From Anthoceros angustus (Eukaryota > Streptophyta > Anthocerotopsida > Anthocerotales > Anthocerotaceae), in the NCBI GenBank assembly GCA_010909165.1, contig MU008157.1:682001-746000 (forward strand): DNA of 64,000 bases, in the 5' to 3' direction. Both the position numbers and the translations under genes were made by a program. The notes under the pieces are model-generated. The model saw only the letters and a list, made by a program, of their open reading frames with translations, was not told the origin of the DNA and made no database searches. Positions 10,454-21,211 of the stretch are shown here, one piece after another; positions within the stretch are counted from its first letter, which is position 1; each line of letters begins with the position of its first letter.

Positions 10454-11219
10454 ATGGCGAATCCCATTCCACGCAGGGTGCTCGTTTTCGGATTTGCGCT
10501 CCTCATCCTGTCTTACGCCGGTACTCCATTTCCCTGTGTTTCTTATCGGCCGCAGCTGCTGCAGAAAGCTCATCTCCCTGTTGCTGTGAATCTGTATTGC
10601 AGCTGAGAAATCCCGGTTGCTCATTTCTGAAGACTCGTCTTCAGTCACTGGCCGGAAATTCTCTTGGCTGGATTGCTTCGATTTAGGCTTAGGGACAGCG
10701 GGCTGCCTGGCCAAGGAGGGGACAAAGCTTTACACTAACAGCTTCAGGGCGCGGCTGGTGGAGGAGGCCAAGCACAAGGCCTTCAGCATCGCCTACCAGG
10801 CAGCCTTGGACAAGGGCTTGGCGGCCAAGCTGGCTGCGGAGGAGGCCAAGGTTTCAGGGCTCAAGGCTGGCAAGTTGGCTTCCAGGAAGGCGAAGCGGGT
10901 AACAGGCCCCGTGTTTGCAGCAGTCTGGGATTTGTTCGAGGTGATGTACTATGGCGGCACAATTGTGGAGGGCGTGGTGCGGGGGGCGGGAACCCTGGGT
11001 GGGACATGGTTTGGTGGCTACTATGGCGAGCAGGGGCTGGGGCGGCTTGGCTTTTTCGTTGGAAGTCATCTGGGAAGCTGGGCCGGAGGCAGGGTCGGCC
11101 TCATGGTGTACGATGTGATCAGCGGAGCGCAGGTGCTCATCTCCGGTGTGCAAGAGTTGCTCTCCTTTCCTGAAGAAACCTCCGAGCCTCACTATGAGGC
11201 AGTGTCGGAAGAACTGTGA
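10454..11219 (+). CDS. small secreted or membrane glycine-rich protein, unknown function
   Basis: Two exons, 10454-10520 and 10603-11219 (684 nt, 227 aa). The second exon has no ATG of its own before a stop. A GT...AG intron of 82 nt joins it in frame to a short first exon encoding MANPIPRRVLVFGFALLILS, a clear signal peptide or anchor. A charged, alanine/lysine-rich amphipathic segment follows (about residues 70-110). Then comes a glycine-rich hydrophobic stretch (about 125-190) with GxxxG-like spacing that resembles a glycine-zipper membrane segment, and an acidic tail. I do not recognise the family. Transcription is in the same direction as ALG9, with 376 bp between them that contain only a short repeated phrase (caggacctggaggtgtgaat). 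Confidence 0.7.
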
Positions 11220-11600
11220 GACGGCCCCCTGCACCAGCCATTCCATGCTGTACAGTATTCATTTTTGTGTGGCTTCATTTTCCTCATCCAATACATTTGA
11301 TGTCCAAGGAGAAACACTCTCGTGTGGCTTCATATTCCGCATCCAAAGCATGTGATGCCCAAGGAGAAATCTGGATGCTGAAGCTTGCTCATGCCCCGGA
11401 GGCCTAGGGAATGACCCCCTTCGGGATAGGGTAATGGTAAGAGGCTTGTCTTTCTGCTTGATATCCTTGTAGTAAGATACACTGCCGTCCAGCCGTCCAG
11501 CTGTTGTAGCACATCTGCTTCTTTGTTCAAAGGCCGGACAGCAAGCATGATGAAATTCGAAGAGCCAGGATGTTTCTGGCAATAAAATCCATGGTCTCGG
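11220..11600. other. convergent intergenic spacer
   Basis: Lies between the 3' ends of two convergent genes. It contains a short diverged repeat (caaggagaaacactctcgtg then caaggagaaatctgg near 11307 and 11359). No coding pattern is seen. Confidence 0.4.
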
Positions 11601-12371
11601 TTACCACTCAGGTCCAGCATCCCACTTCAAAGTTGCAGAGTTGATATCCGTTTCACGCTTGGCCTTGTCTTTGACAAACCAGTCGCAGATGATACCTGCG
11701 TTCAGGTCCTGTATGGGAACTCCTTCCTGCTCGGAGATTGTCCGTAGCAGATTCAAGGAAGAAACCTGCAAGGCAGCCGAGACGCAGCATGAGAGGATTG
11801 CTCCCGAGGAGTAGAGGACAGTTGTGATCCGTAGCCATCCACTCACAGTGAGACGAGCCAGGAATCGCTCGTGCATGTCGAGCTTAGACATTTCAATGAG
11901 TCCTGCTTCTTCTGGAGACAGGAATGTGGCCGGGCCACCGGCAGCAGCGGCAGCTGTCAACCTCTCGTTCCTTCTCCTGCCTCCATCCTGTGCCTTCCAC
12001 AGCTGACCTGCCGCAGATGAAACAGCGTCATCAACGTCCTGAACCACACCAAGGCATTGCACTGTTACACGAGGCGAAGATGCAAACCTGGAGCAAAGGA
12101 CCGTCCCACCAATCCTTGCTTGACAGCATGTCGGCCAGCTTCAGCTCCCGCTCGACTGGCCGCAGCAGACGTAGGGCACAGTGGATGAGAGGAAGCGGGA
12201 GCGTGGAAAGTCAGGACTGCTGCAAGTGCGGAATGAACGTTGTTACAAGATGGGGCCAAGCTCGGACAAGAGGAATCCGCAATGTAGCTACCAGGCATTC
12301 AATCTCACACTGCCGCTGTAGCTGCTACCAACATTCGCATCGGAACTCTTACCTGGCGACATGGATGCCAT
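11601..12371 (-). CDS. small putative plastid protein with transit peptide
   Basis: Four minus-strand exons: 12353-12371, 12088-12219, 11847-12007 and 11601-11765, totalling 477 nt (158 aa). All splice phases agree. The first exon (MASMSP) ends at a strong donor, GTAAGAG. The N-terminal ~65 residues are rich in Ala, Ser and Arg with almost no acidic residues, as in a chloroplast transit peptide. The conserved-looking body is SPEEAGLIEMSKLDMHERFL followed, across an intron, by SSLNLLRTISEQEG, ICDWFVKDK and a C-terminal tryptophan-rich end. I do not recognise the family. The last two exons are well supported by their protein-like composition; the first two are inferred. Confidence 0.55.
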
Positions 12372-13046
12372 AGCGATACCGCCAGAAATCGGCGTCGGTT
12401 TCCTGTATCTCAAGACGAGGACTCGGCCCAATGGGCCGGTTGCAGTGACGGGCCAGCGCCGGTCAGGGGATTCCTGGACGTGGGAGCACAGTGAATAGTG
12501 GACTGTCAGGGGATTGCGGCTTTGTGACGGTATCTGGCTGCGTATGCAAGCCTACTGGCTCGGCAGGTGCAGCTGAATCTGCGCAGGTTTCGTGTCGACA
12601 CGCTACTGCAACCGGCGATCGCCCCAAAGCGCTAGGCAGGAGCTAGCAGTGCCGACCAGGTGCGTCACAGGGATCTGTGATGTCTGACCTGTGTGCTGTA
12701 AGATGATGCTTGAAGCTGCTTTGAGACTGTTGCTGGCCCCGGAATTGCATGTGAGGGAAGGGGAGGAGGAATCGGAGGCTTTCCTGTGTTTCTGATGCCT
12801 GGTGCCGAGGAGATTGGCTTTGTTCATGTTGTGGAACGGGATCTGCATCGATATCGGAGTTGTTGCAGATGCTGGATTCACCCTAAGTAGATGCATCCGC
12901 TGCTGCGGGTGGTGAGATTTGTGTGTGTTATGTGGTGGCCTCCGATCTACCTTTGCCTTTCCTCTGTGATTGAGTGGCAAGTTGCATGCACAGGTGTGAT
13001 ACAGGTGTGCGCAATCCTGCTGTTTGGCTCGGATTTGCGGGACAGG
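12372..13046. other. divergent intergenic region
   Basis: Lies between the 5' ends of the putative plastid-protein gene and the universal stress protein gene. A short phrase, gtcaggggatt, occurs twice (about 12464 and 12506). An upstream ATG at 12891 is in frame with the USP start but would add an unrelated hydrophobic leader, so it is treated as 5' leader. Confidence 0.35.
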
Positions 13047-13830
13047 ATGGCTACAGAAACAAGGACTGTTGCAGTTGCGTTTGATGGCACCGCGGGCAGC
13101 ACACACGCTTTGAGCTGGACTTTGGAGAATGTTGTGCGAGAGAATGATGTGCTTATTGTTCTCGTTGTAAACAAAGATGATGCCGAGGGCATCGCCGACT
13201 TGTGGGCAGAGGGTGGATCACGTATGTTTTTAGATTGGCACGTGTGCAGCTGCAGGGATATAGTAGCACTGCTGTTCTTCTTTTCATTCCATTTCATCCG
13301 AACTGACGCCGCATGCGTGTTGGCAGCTCGCATCCCCCTCAAGGAGCTCCCGGACGAGTCCCGCCGGTATCGGATAAAGTTTGATGAAGGGATTTTCAGC
13401 TCTCTCGAGGCTGCTGTGGCACAGAGAAAGGTAGGTCACGTTATTTCAGCAGGGGCATCGTTACTGCACTTTAGTGCGGATCATGAATCTTTTGAGCTCA
13501 AAGCAGGGCTTTGTGTGCTGCAGGTAAGAATCTTCGCCAAAGTGTATTGGGGAGATGCTAAGGAGAAAATATTGACTGCTGTTAAAGACGAGTCAATCGA
13601 CCATCTGGTTTTGGGCAACCGAGGTCTGGGGACTGTGAAGAGGTAAGGAGTTGCCGTACAGCTTTCATTGTATCCCAAAGTGTTTCCCGACCATGTTCTT
13701 TCTCAAGTCTGGATTCCGCTGACCGTGCTCGCCTCCCGCGAAATGCTGCAGGGCGATCCTGGGGAGTGTGAGTAACTATGTCGTCAACAATGCTTCCGTG
13801 CCTGTGACCGTGGTCAAAACTCCCACTTGA
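13047..13830 (+). CDS. universal stress protein A-like, ATP-binding type
   Basis: Soluble UspA-fold protein, 158 aa. Exons 13047-13221, 13327-13430, 13524-13642 and 13752-13830 sum to 477 nt with consistent phases. The N-terminal strand reads RTVAVAFDGTAGS with the conserved Asp. The C-terminal part has GDAKEKIL, then LVLGNRGLGTVKRAILGSVS. The spacing G-x2-G-x9-G-S (residues 124-138) is the nucleotide-binding signature of ATP-type USPs. It ends PVTVVKTPT as usual for plant members. Length and four-exon layout are normal. Its role in stress signalling is inferred from the family only. Confidence 0.92.
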
Positions 13831-14912
13831 AACTACTACCAGCCTTCTGAGTCCGTTGCCTCGGACCGGTGAAATCCCCTCGAAGCTGCTTTATACCGTA
13901 TTTGAGTCTGTAGAGTTTGTCCTAGATTTGTATTGGGAGCACCAGCTCTAGGCTAATCTACCTTCCCGCATTCGCACCCTGATCCCTGATCTTTCCAGGT
14001 TCCCGTACTAAGGATTGTGAGCGGCTGAACAGGTGCCTACCTTCCAGCGACCAGGCTATATTACTGGACATATGGATTGTGAACACTACACTACACCTCA
14101 GTACACTGCAGTTGTCAATATTTTCTCTTGAAATTTCATGAGTGCCCATCTCCTCGCCACGAACATCTTGTGAAATGAGCAAGAAGCAGCATGTGCAATC
14201 CATAGCTGCAGTGCGCATGTACAGTCCAGCTAGCCTAACCTTGTCCTCTTTCGTAGGCATCCCCGCCCGCAGTGGCAGAGTGCAGTGTTGATATACATAC
14301 ATGGTCTCATGAGGAGCATGCGTTTGTCATGGTGTGGGCCGTATGTGCAAGGAAAAGGAAAAGCAGCTGGGCAAACAGAGAGGAACCTAGAGGGACTGGT
14401 GCAGCCAAGATCCTGTCGTACTACCTACTTATTGTTTGTATTCTGTCATGTTATTTAAATGCTGGCTTTTCCTCTTCGGGCTCCTTGCTCCTCGTTTGGA
14501 GTCTCACTCGGGGAGCCAATGTTGTGTGAGAGTTGCATCATCTTGTGTGTTGGAGAGAGTCGGGAGTTGGGTTGCATTTCCGTCTTGAGAAAGTGAGTGT
14601 CGTGCTATCACCGGAGACTGCTCCTACAGTCAAGGACAATTGTCCGAACATTGTGCATCTGATGTGCATGCCGTGGACGGTGCCAGAAGCTTGGCCTCGC
14701 TGCTGCCGCTTCTGTTCCCAAGCTTGCCCCTGCGTCTGCTACTGCTGCTTCATGTGGCAGTTGCTGTACAAGTTGAGACCAGGAGGAGCTTGCGAGGTGG
14801 CTCGGGACATGGGGTGAAGGAATGCGCCGCGCCCAAGTGTACGACTCCTTTGCATTCCGCAGAGCGTGAGCCGCCCAGCCCAGCCCAGCCCAGCACCCAA
14901 GAAACGGAGAAG
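13831..14912. other. intergenic region and AMP deaminase leader
   Basis: No coding pattern is supported. The last ~300 bp are probably the AMP deaminase 5' leader. An in-frame upstream ATG-less extension exists, but the ATG at 14913 gives the family-typical start. Confidence 0.4.
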
Positions 14913-17900
14913 ATGGACGTGGGCAACAGCAAGGCGAGTTGGCTGATTGTGGCCGTGGCCGCCATGTTCGGGGCCAGCGTGTCGGCGGTCTCGGCTTTCG
15001 TGCTGCACAAACGCGCTCTGGACCACTGGCTGGCCAAGACAGCGGAGTTGCGGCAGGCAAGCTTGGACAACGACTCCGGGGAGAGGGACACCCGGAGGCG
15101 GAAAGGGAGGAGCTCTTCCCGCCAGCGCCACCATGGGATGGCCAAGGACGTGTTGGGCAGCTCCAGTTCCCTCTCCGACTCTGCCCACGGCAATGGAGAC
15201 CAGAAGATCCGGGGGCATGCTGCTTACTTCGTCGTGCAGGACAGAGACGGCGAGTTGCACGCCTCCATGAGCTCCATCCCGCCCGGCCTGCCCCGAGTGC
15301 AGACGCGCAGAGAGGGTACGCTCGTCTCGTGCTGTCCTGCCTGCAATCCGTGCTCGATCGTCTCTTGCATGCCTGGTGCTGTAATCCGTGTTGGGTTTTT
15401 GTCACAATTTGCATCCCGCACTGACGAATTGCTTTCCTGAGAAAATTGGGCTGCTGGGCGCTCGAGCTCTCTCATTTTCTCACTTCCGGAGGGTGGGCGA
15501 GTGGGAAGGCAGCATGTTGCGGAAGTCCAAAGGCAGAAGCTCAATCTATGCCGGTTTAGGTCTTTAGTATGGGCACCGCGGGAGCTGCTGTCTCACTCTC
15601 GGCTATTGAATTCCTGTTGTCCGCAGGCAACGCGTTGGCTAGTGGGCCCAGCTCTTCAGCTTCAGCTCGGCGGACGGCACCCTTATCGACTACCACTGTG
15701 GCCAATGTGGCCACCGTTATCCGACCACCCACTCCCAAGTCTCCTGTGACGGGGGGCGTGTTCGAAAATCTGGAAACCACTGATGAGGAGGACGACATGC
15801 TCAACAATCGAGGAGACCTCAATGATGAGGAGCCGGATGTCGCAGGAGACGACCTGGACGCCAATGAGAATGGAGCTCTGGTATGGTACCCAGCTCGTGG
15901 ATGCGGCTTCCTTTTCTCTGTCGTGTTCGTGGGAAGTTGTCGAGTTATGTAGGGAGCTCTGACACCCTATTTCAAATTTTGTGCAGGACGATGAGTCCAA
16001 ACTTCTTGGCTCCCATGCCACGGTTGATCGGCCGAATGGTGCTCTGGACCCAGCTCAGAAAAGTGCCATGATTCGATCGCATAGTATACCCGGGGAGCTG
16101 CACGGAATGCATGCTCCTGATCCAGTTGCTGCCGACATTCTCAGAAAGGAACCCGAACAGGAAGTTTATGTGCGGCTCCAGGTGTCACCTGTTGGTACGT
16201 ACGACTCCCACTGAATGCTTGTGTGTGTGTCGAGAACTGGGTAGAGCAACCAATTGGTCCGCTGCCCCTGTTGTGCATCTGTACATGTGCTGGGCCCTAA
16301 GCATAGAGTGACTCTTATTCTTTGCTTCCGTTGCAGAGGCCCCGTCAGCTGAGGAGGAGGAGGTTTGTCATATGATGAAGGAGTGCCTAGAATTGAGAGA
16401 AAAGTACGTGTTTCGAGAAAGGTTGCACCCTTGGGATAAGGAGGAAATCACTGATCCCAGTACTCCGAAGCCCAATCCTAATCCTTTTCACTATGTACCT
16501 GAAGCTGCGACAAAGGTAATTGGGGATCTCTTCTGGAGTGTCATTTGTCAGCTGGGCATCCATAGACTCCAGTCGGGAAAACAATTCTGAGGAATTCTTA
16601 CAGTATGTGATTGAATCTGCTTTCAGCATACCTTCAACATGGTGGATGGCGTTGTTCGAGTCTATGCATCTGAAGCAGGTGAGCTCAAGTATCCTCCTGT
16701 TTTGCGTATCGGCCTGAAAATTTGCAAGGAAGACTGATGTTAATTAATTGTGTTTTTACAGAGAAGGAGAAGGAGGAGGAGCTATTTCCTGTGGCAGATG
16801 CAACCAGATTTTTCACGGATCTTCACCGTATTCTCCGAATTGTGGCATTAGGCAATGTCCGTACATTGTGCCATCATCGTCTGCGCTTGTTGGAACAGGT
16901 GATTTCTACCCCCTGTCACCTAATCTGCTCAACTCTGGGAGGTCACTGTACATGGAATGTGTTCCATCCAAGGATGTTGCCTCCCAACATCGAACAAATT
17001 GTTTGAAAGCTTGTACCTCTTTGGAGGAGAAGAGGAAGGTTCTACTGTTGGTAATCAGCTCTTTGTGTGGTTGTTCCAGAAATTCAGCCTGCATCTTATG
17101 CTTAATGCAGACCGAGAGTTTTTAGCACAAAAGAGTGCACCTCATCGAGACTTCTATAATGTGAGGAAGGTTGACACACACGTCCATCATTCATCTTGCA
17201 TGAACCAGAAGCATCTGCTCCGGTTTATCAAGTCTAAGTTGAGAAAAGAACCCGATGAGGTTAGCCTCTTTCATGAGTGGTTATCATGTGTGTTGTATGA
17301 AGTCCTTGAAACTCAATAGCATCCTTAAAGTTCTTGCTCAACTTCTTCTGTTCGTGTCAAACAGGTGGTGATTTTTCGTGATGGAAAATACCTCACTCTG
17401 AAGGAAGTGTTTGAAAGTTTGGACTTGACAGGGTAGGGCCATCTCGATGTAAAATGAGCTGTCAAAAGATCCCTGAGTTGCACTTTTTTGCTCACAGTGC
17501 CACTTGTGTTTGCAGTTATGACCTGAATGTTGACTTGCTTGATGTGCACGCGGACAAAAATACATTCCATCGGTTTGATAAGTTCAACCTGAAGTATAAT
17601 CCTTGTGGCCAAAGTCGGCTGAGGGAGATCTTTTTGAAGCAAGACAATCTTATTCAAGGTTACTCGGAATGTCTTTAGGGACTTCATTATTTGATTGGCT
17701 TGAAAATCTGCATTCAATGTGCAGTCAATTGTATGGTCTACCGCCAAGCAAACATCCTAAAGCCATTCAATCTGATGGCGCTTATTTTTCTCTAAGACAG
17801 GGCGATTTTTAGCTGAGTTGACGAAGGAAGTGTTTTCCGATCTTGCATCAAGCAAATATCAGGTGCCTCCATTTGTGTGCGTTGCCTTATCTTTTAAGCT

Positions 17901-20012
17901 TCAACAGTTGCTCATTTTCCTCTTCTGAGGGTTAGCATATCTGATTAAGGGGTCTAACTGCAATCTCAATTGACAGTGACAGTATTGTTGGTCTGGTTCA
18001 ACAGATGGCTGAGTACAGGATATCCATTTATGGAAGAAAGCAAAGTGAGTGGGATCAATTGGCAAGCTGGATTGTGAACAATGAAATATATAGTGAGAAT
18101 GTGGTCTGGCTGATTCAGGTAATTGCTTGCATCTAGCTTTCTGTGTGCATTTCTGTTCTTGAGGCGCTGTAAGTTGGTCTGTTGCATGTGTGGGGTATGC
18201 AATATCTCTCCATAGTGAGTCCAACTTCTGCGTTGCAGCTGCCACGGCTCTATAATGTGTACAAAGACATGGGTATTGTTACATCTTTTCAAACCATCCT
18301 GGACAATGTCTTCATCCCTCTCTTTGAAGTGACAGTTGATCCAGCTTCACATCCACAACTCCATGTCTTTTTAAATCAGGTTAGTTGTTTCTGGCCTGTG
18401 GCGAACTGAATATGGGTCTCGGCAGGAGTCATTCAATGTACTCTGCATGGCCGCATTTTGTGAGTTAAAGACCCAGTGTTCAGTTGATGATGTCCACTTT
18501 GCCCTGCAGGTGGTTGGATTTGACATGGTGGATGATGAAAGCAAGCCAGAGAGACGGCCAACGAAGCACATGCAAACTCCTGATCAATGGAACAATCCTT
18601 TCAATCCTGCGTATTCATACTGGGCTTACTATGTTTATGCAAATCTCTACACACTGAACAAGGTAGGACAACTGTGGCCACATTGCAACAGGTCCTCCTA
18701 GATCAATTGGCAGAGCATTCAGTGACTTGACTTTGATTACCTGTGTTGACAGCTTCGTGAATCCAAAGGAATGCAAACAATCAAATTCCGGCCTCATTCT
18801 GGGGAGGTACGGCAATTGTCATGTTACGCTCATTTGAAGAGTAGTTCAGGTTGTCCATGGGATGTTTGATTTGGTCAATATGAGGCTCTTTGGGCTCGTG
18901 TATTTCCTCTGCTGTTCTGTTTGGCTGGTGTATCGTGTTGTGTATCGTGTTCTGTGTTGTTGCCATATTGCTGCTCATAGAGTGCTTCACCTAGGTCTCT
19001 TCCGTTCTGTTCTCCCTGTCTGTAGAACATTGAGCAACAAGCTCTCTTAGATGCTTCCTTACTGCCTTGTATAACTATGCATATGTTTCTTCTCTCAGGC
19101 TGGTGATCTTGATCATTTGGCTGCAACGTTTTTGCTTGCTCACAATATTGCTCATGGAAACAACCTGCGGAAGTCACCAGGACTTCAGTACCTCTATTAC
19201 CTTGCTCAGGTTCGGAAACCCTTTCTATTGATGAAACATATTGGTTACCTGCACTGCCAGCGTCTTTCTAAGGCCAACTTTGTTGTGTTGACACGCTGAG
19301 GTGTCTTGCGTTCAGATTGGCTTGGCCATGTCGCCTTTGAGCAACAACTCATTGTTTTTGGACTACCATAGGAACCCATTTCCTATGTTCTTCTCTCGGG
19401 GGCTCAATGTTTCCCTTTCAACAGATGACCCACTGCAGATCCACCTGACCAAGGAGCCTTTGGTGGAAGAGTATAGTATTGCTGCACAGGTGCTTCCTCT
19501 TTTTAAGTTTGCTTAATGGTTGCTGCACGCAAGGAGGATGTGAGTGTCGGTTTCGTTTTCCCTCTCAAATGAACCTCTCTTCTGCGTTGAGAAGGTGTGG
19601 AAATTGAGTCCAAGTGACCTGTGTGAGGTAGCGCGCAACTCTGTGTATCAATCGGGTTTTCCACATCAACTAAAGGTAACTACGTTTGAGCCAGTTAGCT
19701 CTCTATTCCTTTCTGGGGGGCTATTTCGTGGTTCTCACCTGTGGCCGATTGGCAGTCCCACTGGGTTGGGAAGAACTACTTCAAACGGGGTGCCGAAGGC
19801 AACGACATCCACAAGACCAACGTGCCCCATATGCGAGTGGAGTTCCGCGACGAGGTATGTAACACGTTGGCAGCATCATTATTTAAAATTCGCTGTTTGC
19901 TTTCTTTGCTCTTGAGGCTGAATGCCTTCTTGAATGGTTGCAGGTGTGGAAAGATGAATTGCAATATGTCTATTTGGGAGGGGCCAGGATTCCGGAGCTG
20001 ATTGAATCGTGA
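14913..20012 (+). CDS. AMPD: AMP deaminase
   Basis: Converts AMP to IMP in purine nucleotide balance; the plant homologue is FAC1. Nineteen exons: 14913-15315, 15627-15880, 15987-16194, 16337-16515, 16627-16678, 16762-16898, 17080-17259, 17365-17432, 17516-17658, 17801-17862, 18005-18118, 18239-18379, 18510-18662, 18753-18806, 19099-19209, 19316-19489, 19595-19675, 19756-19854, 19944-20012. They sum to 2682 nt (893 aa, slightly longer than the ~840 aa typical of the family). Residues 9-31 form the N-terminal membrane anchor seen in plant AMPDs. [10 protein letters not shown] (442-451) supplies metal-binding histidines. [11 protein letters not shown] (786-796) is the deaminase signature with the catalytic aspartates. 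[10 protein letters not shown] and [14 protein letters not shown] are family words. The regulatory N-terminal half is acidic and serine-rich. Every splice phase is consistent, so the gene looks intact. Confidence 0.96.
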
Positions 20013-21211
20013 CGGGGATACATGCTAGTTGTGGGCAGGGAGCCCATGCAGCGTCCAAGACTTGCCTGAACTGGAATGCTTGCCCTATCTCGTGAGATAT
20101 GCAGATCTGAGCCAAAACTTGACACATGTACAAGGAATTTGGAGGAGGAGTTGCCACTTTGGATAGACGCTCAAGTCCTGGTTCGGTTGAGGACGTTCTT
20201 TTGGTGTAGAAGTTTCTGAAGTGCCTACACAAAACCTTTTCAAATTGGTGGAAAGATTCAAAATCATCGCGACGGGATTGTCTGTGCCGTTGAGAGCCTG
20301 TGATAGCTGGAAAAGGATCGAGTACAAGGAGGCTCACAGCTGGGAAGGTTGAGTAATTAAGGCTGCCGGCGGGGGCTTCGGACAGTCTCCGTATCTACCA
20401 TCGACTGGCACAACAACAATACGAAAATGGTTTCACGTAGAAGCCGTCTGACGTTTTTCCTCTATTGATTCGGGGATCGATTGTTTATGCTTTTGCTGTG
20501 ACTACCTCTCGAAGAGAATTTTGTCATCCATCACATTTCTTGAGGAGACGAAAAGTCACAGTTCAGCCACTCCAGGGAAGATCACTTATGGTCCACTCCA
20601 GCACCATGTATTTGTATAGAAAGAATATACCTATCCGATCCTAAATTACAGGATTATCGTCCCTGCACACGTCCACAGTTGCTACTTGGTAGCGATAACT
20701 CTCGTTAGACTGGTAATACACGTGAGGTAGGTTGCTGCAAGCACAGTGACGAGATTTAGGAGTTATGGCTACCAAGTAGCATAGTTTCAAGAGGGCTTTC
20801 TTCAAGGTAGTGACAGGATGCTTTGACGTGGAGCGATCCTACAAAAGACGCTCGACTTCAGCAACCGAGCCGTTGCCACCATACGCTACAGCTTTCCAAC
20901 TGATGAAAGAAGGATGGCCAATAAAAGCATGCAATGACCCCAAAGACTCACCAAGTCCCCCGGCGACACTCCTGAGTATCTTCTCAAAAGTCATGAACTG
21001 GTTCAACCTGAAGCAATCCGAAACGAGCATCTGGCAAAGAGCAGTTTTTGGAACCAAGAGTTAGCAAACCAGGTGAGACCAGTAGACACTTTCGGGAAGG
21101 TGAAACACTGCGAAAAGGGAAATCTTGAAACAACATACCATGCAGGCCCGTTGAGCAGGACAAGAAGCACAAACCCACATCGGGCACAAACCCACATCGA
21201 GCACCCGCCTA
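20013..21211. other. intergenic region with an imperfect hairpin
   Basis: No gene is supported between the AMP deaminase stop and the convergent PHD/MBD gene. The only structure seen is the inverted repeat listed at 20681-20780. Short tandem phrases (aaacccacatcg repeated near 21173 and 21187) are also present. Confidence 0.4.
20681..20780. repeat. 20-bp inverted repeat with 60-nt loop
   Basis: The left arm is 20681-20700 (gctacttggtagcgataact). The right arm is 20761-20780 and its reverse complement differs at one base. Short additional pairing exists inside (ctcgt at 20701 against acgag near 20749). Each arm also contains its own small palindrome (gctac/gtagc). The structure could be a miniature inverted-repeat element or a hairpin RNA. 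Confidence 0.5.

Noticed and set aside
10109-10714. 201-codon minus-strand frame
   Set aside because: It overlaps the signal-peptide exon of the glycine-rich protein gene on the other strand, begins at a non-ATG codon or mid-frame and has low-complexity content.
12891-13046. N-terminal extension of the universal stress protein from the ATG at 12891
   Set aside because: It adds 52 hydrophobic residues not known in the family; the ATG at 13047 gives the normal start.
14608-15414. 268-codon minus-strand frame antisense to AMP deaminase exon 1
   Set aside because: GC-rich antisense shadow; the plus strand has a complete, phase-consistent AMP deaminase.
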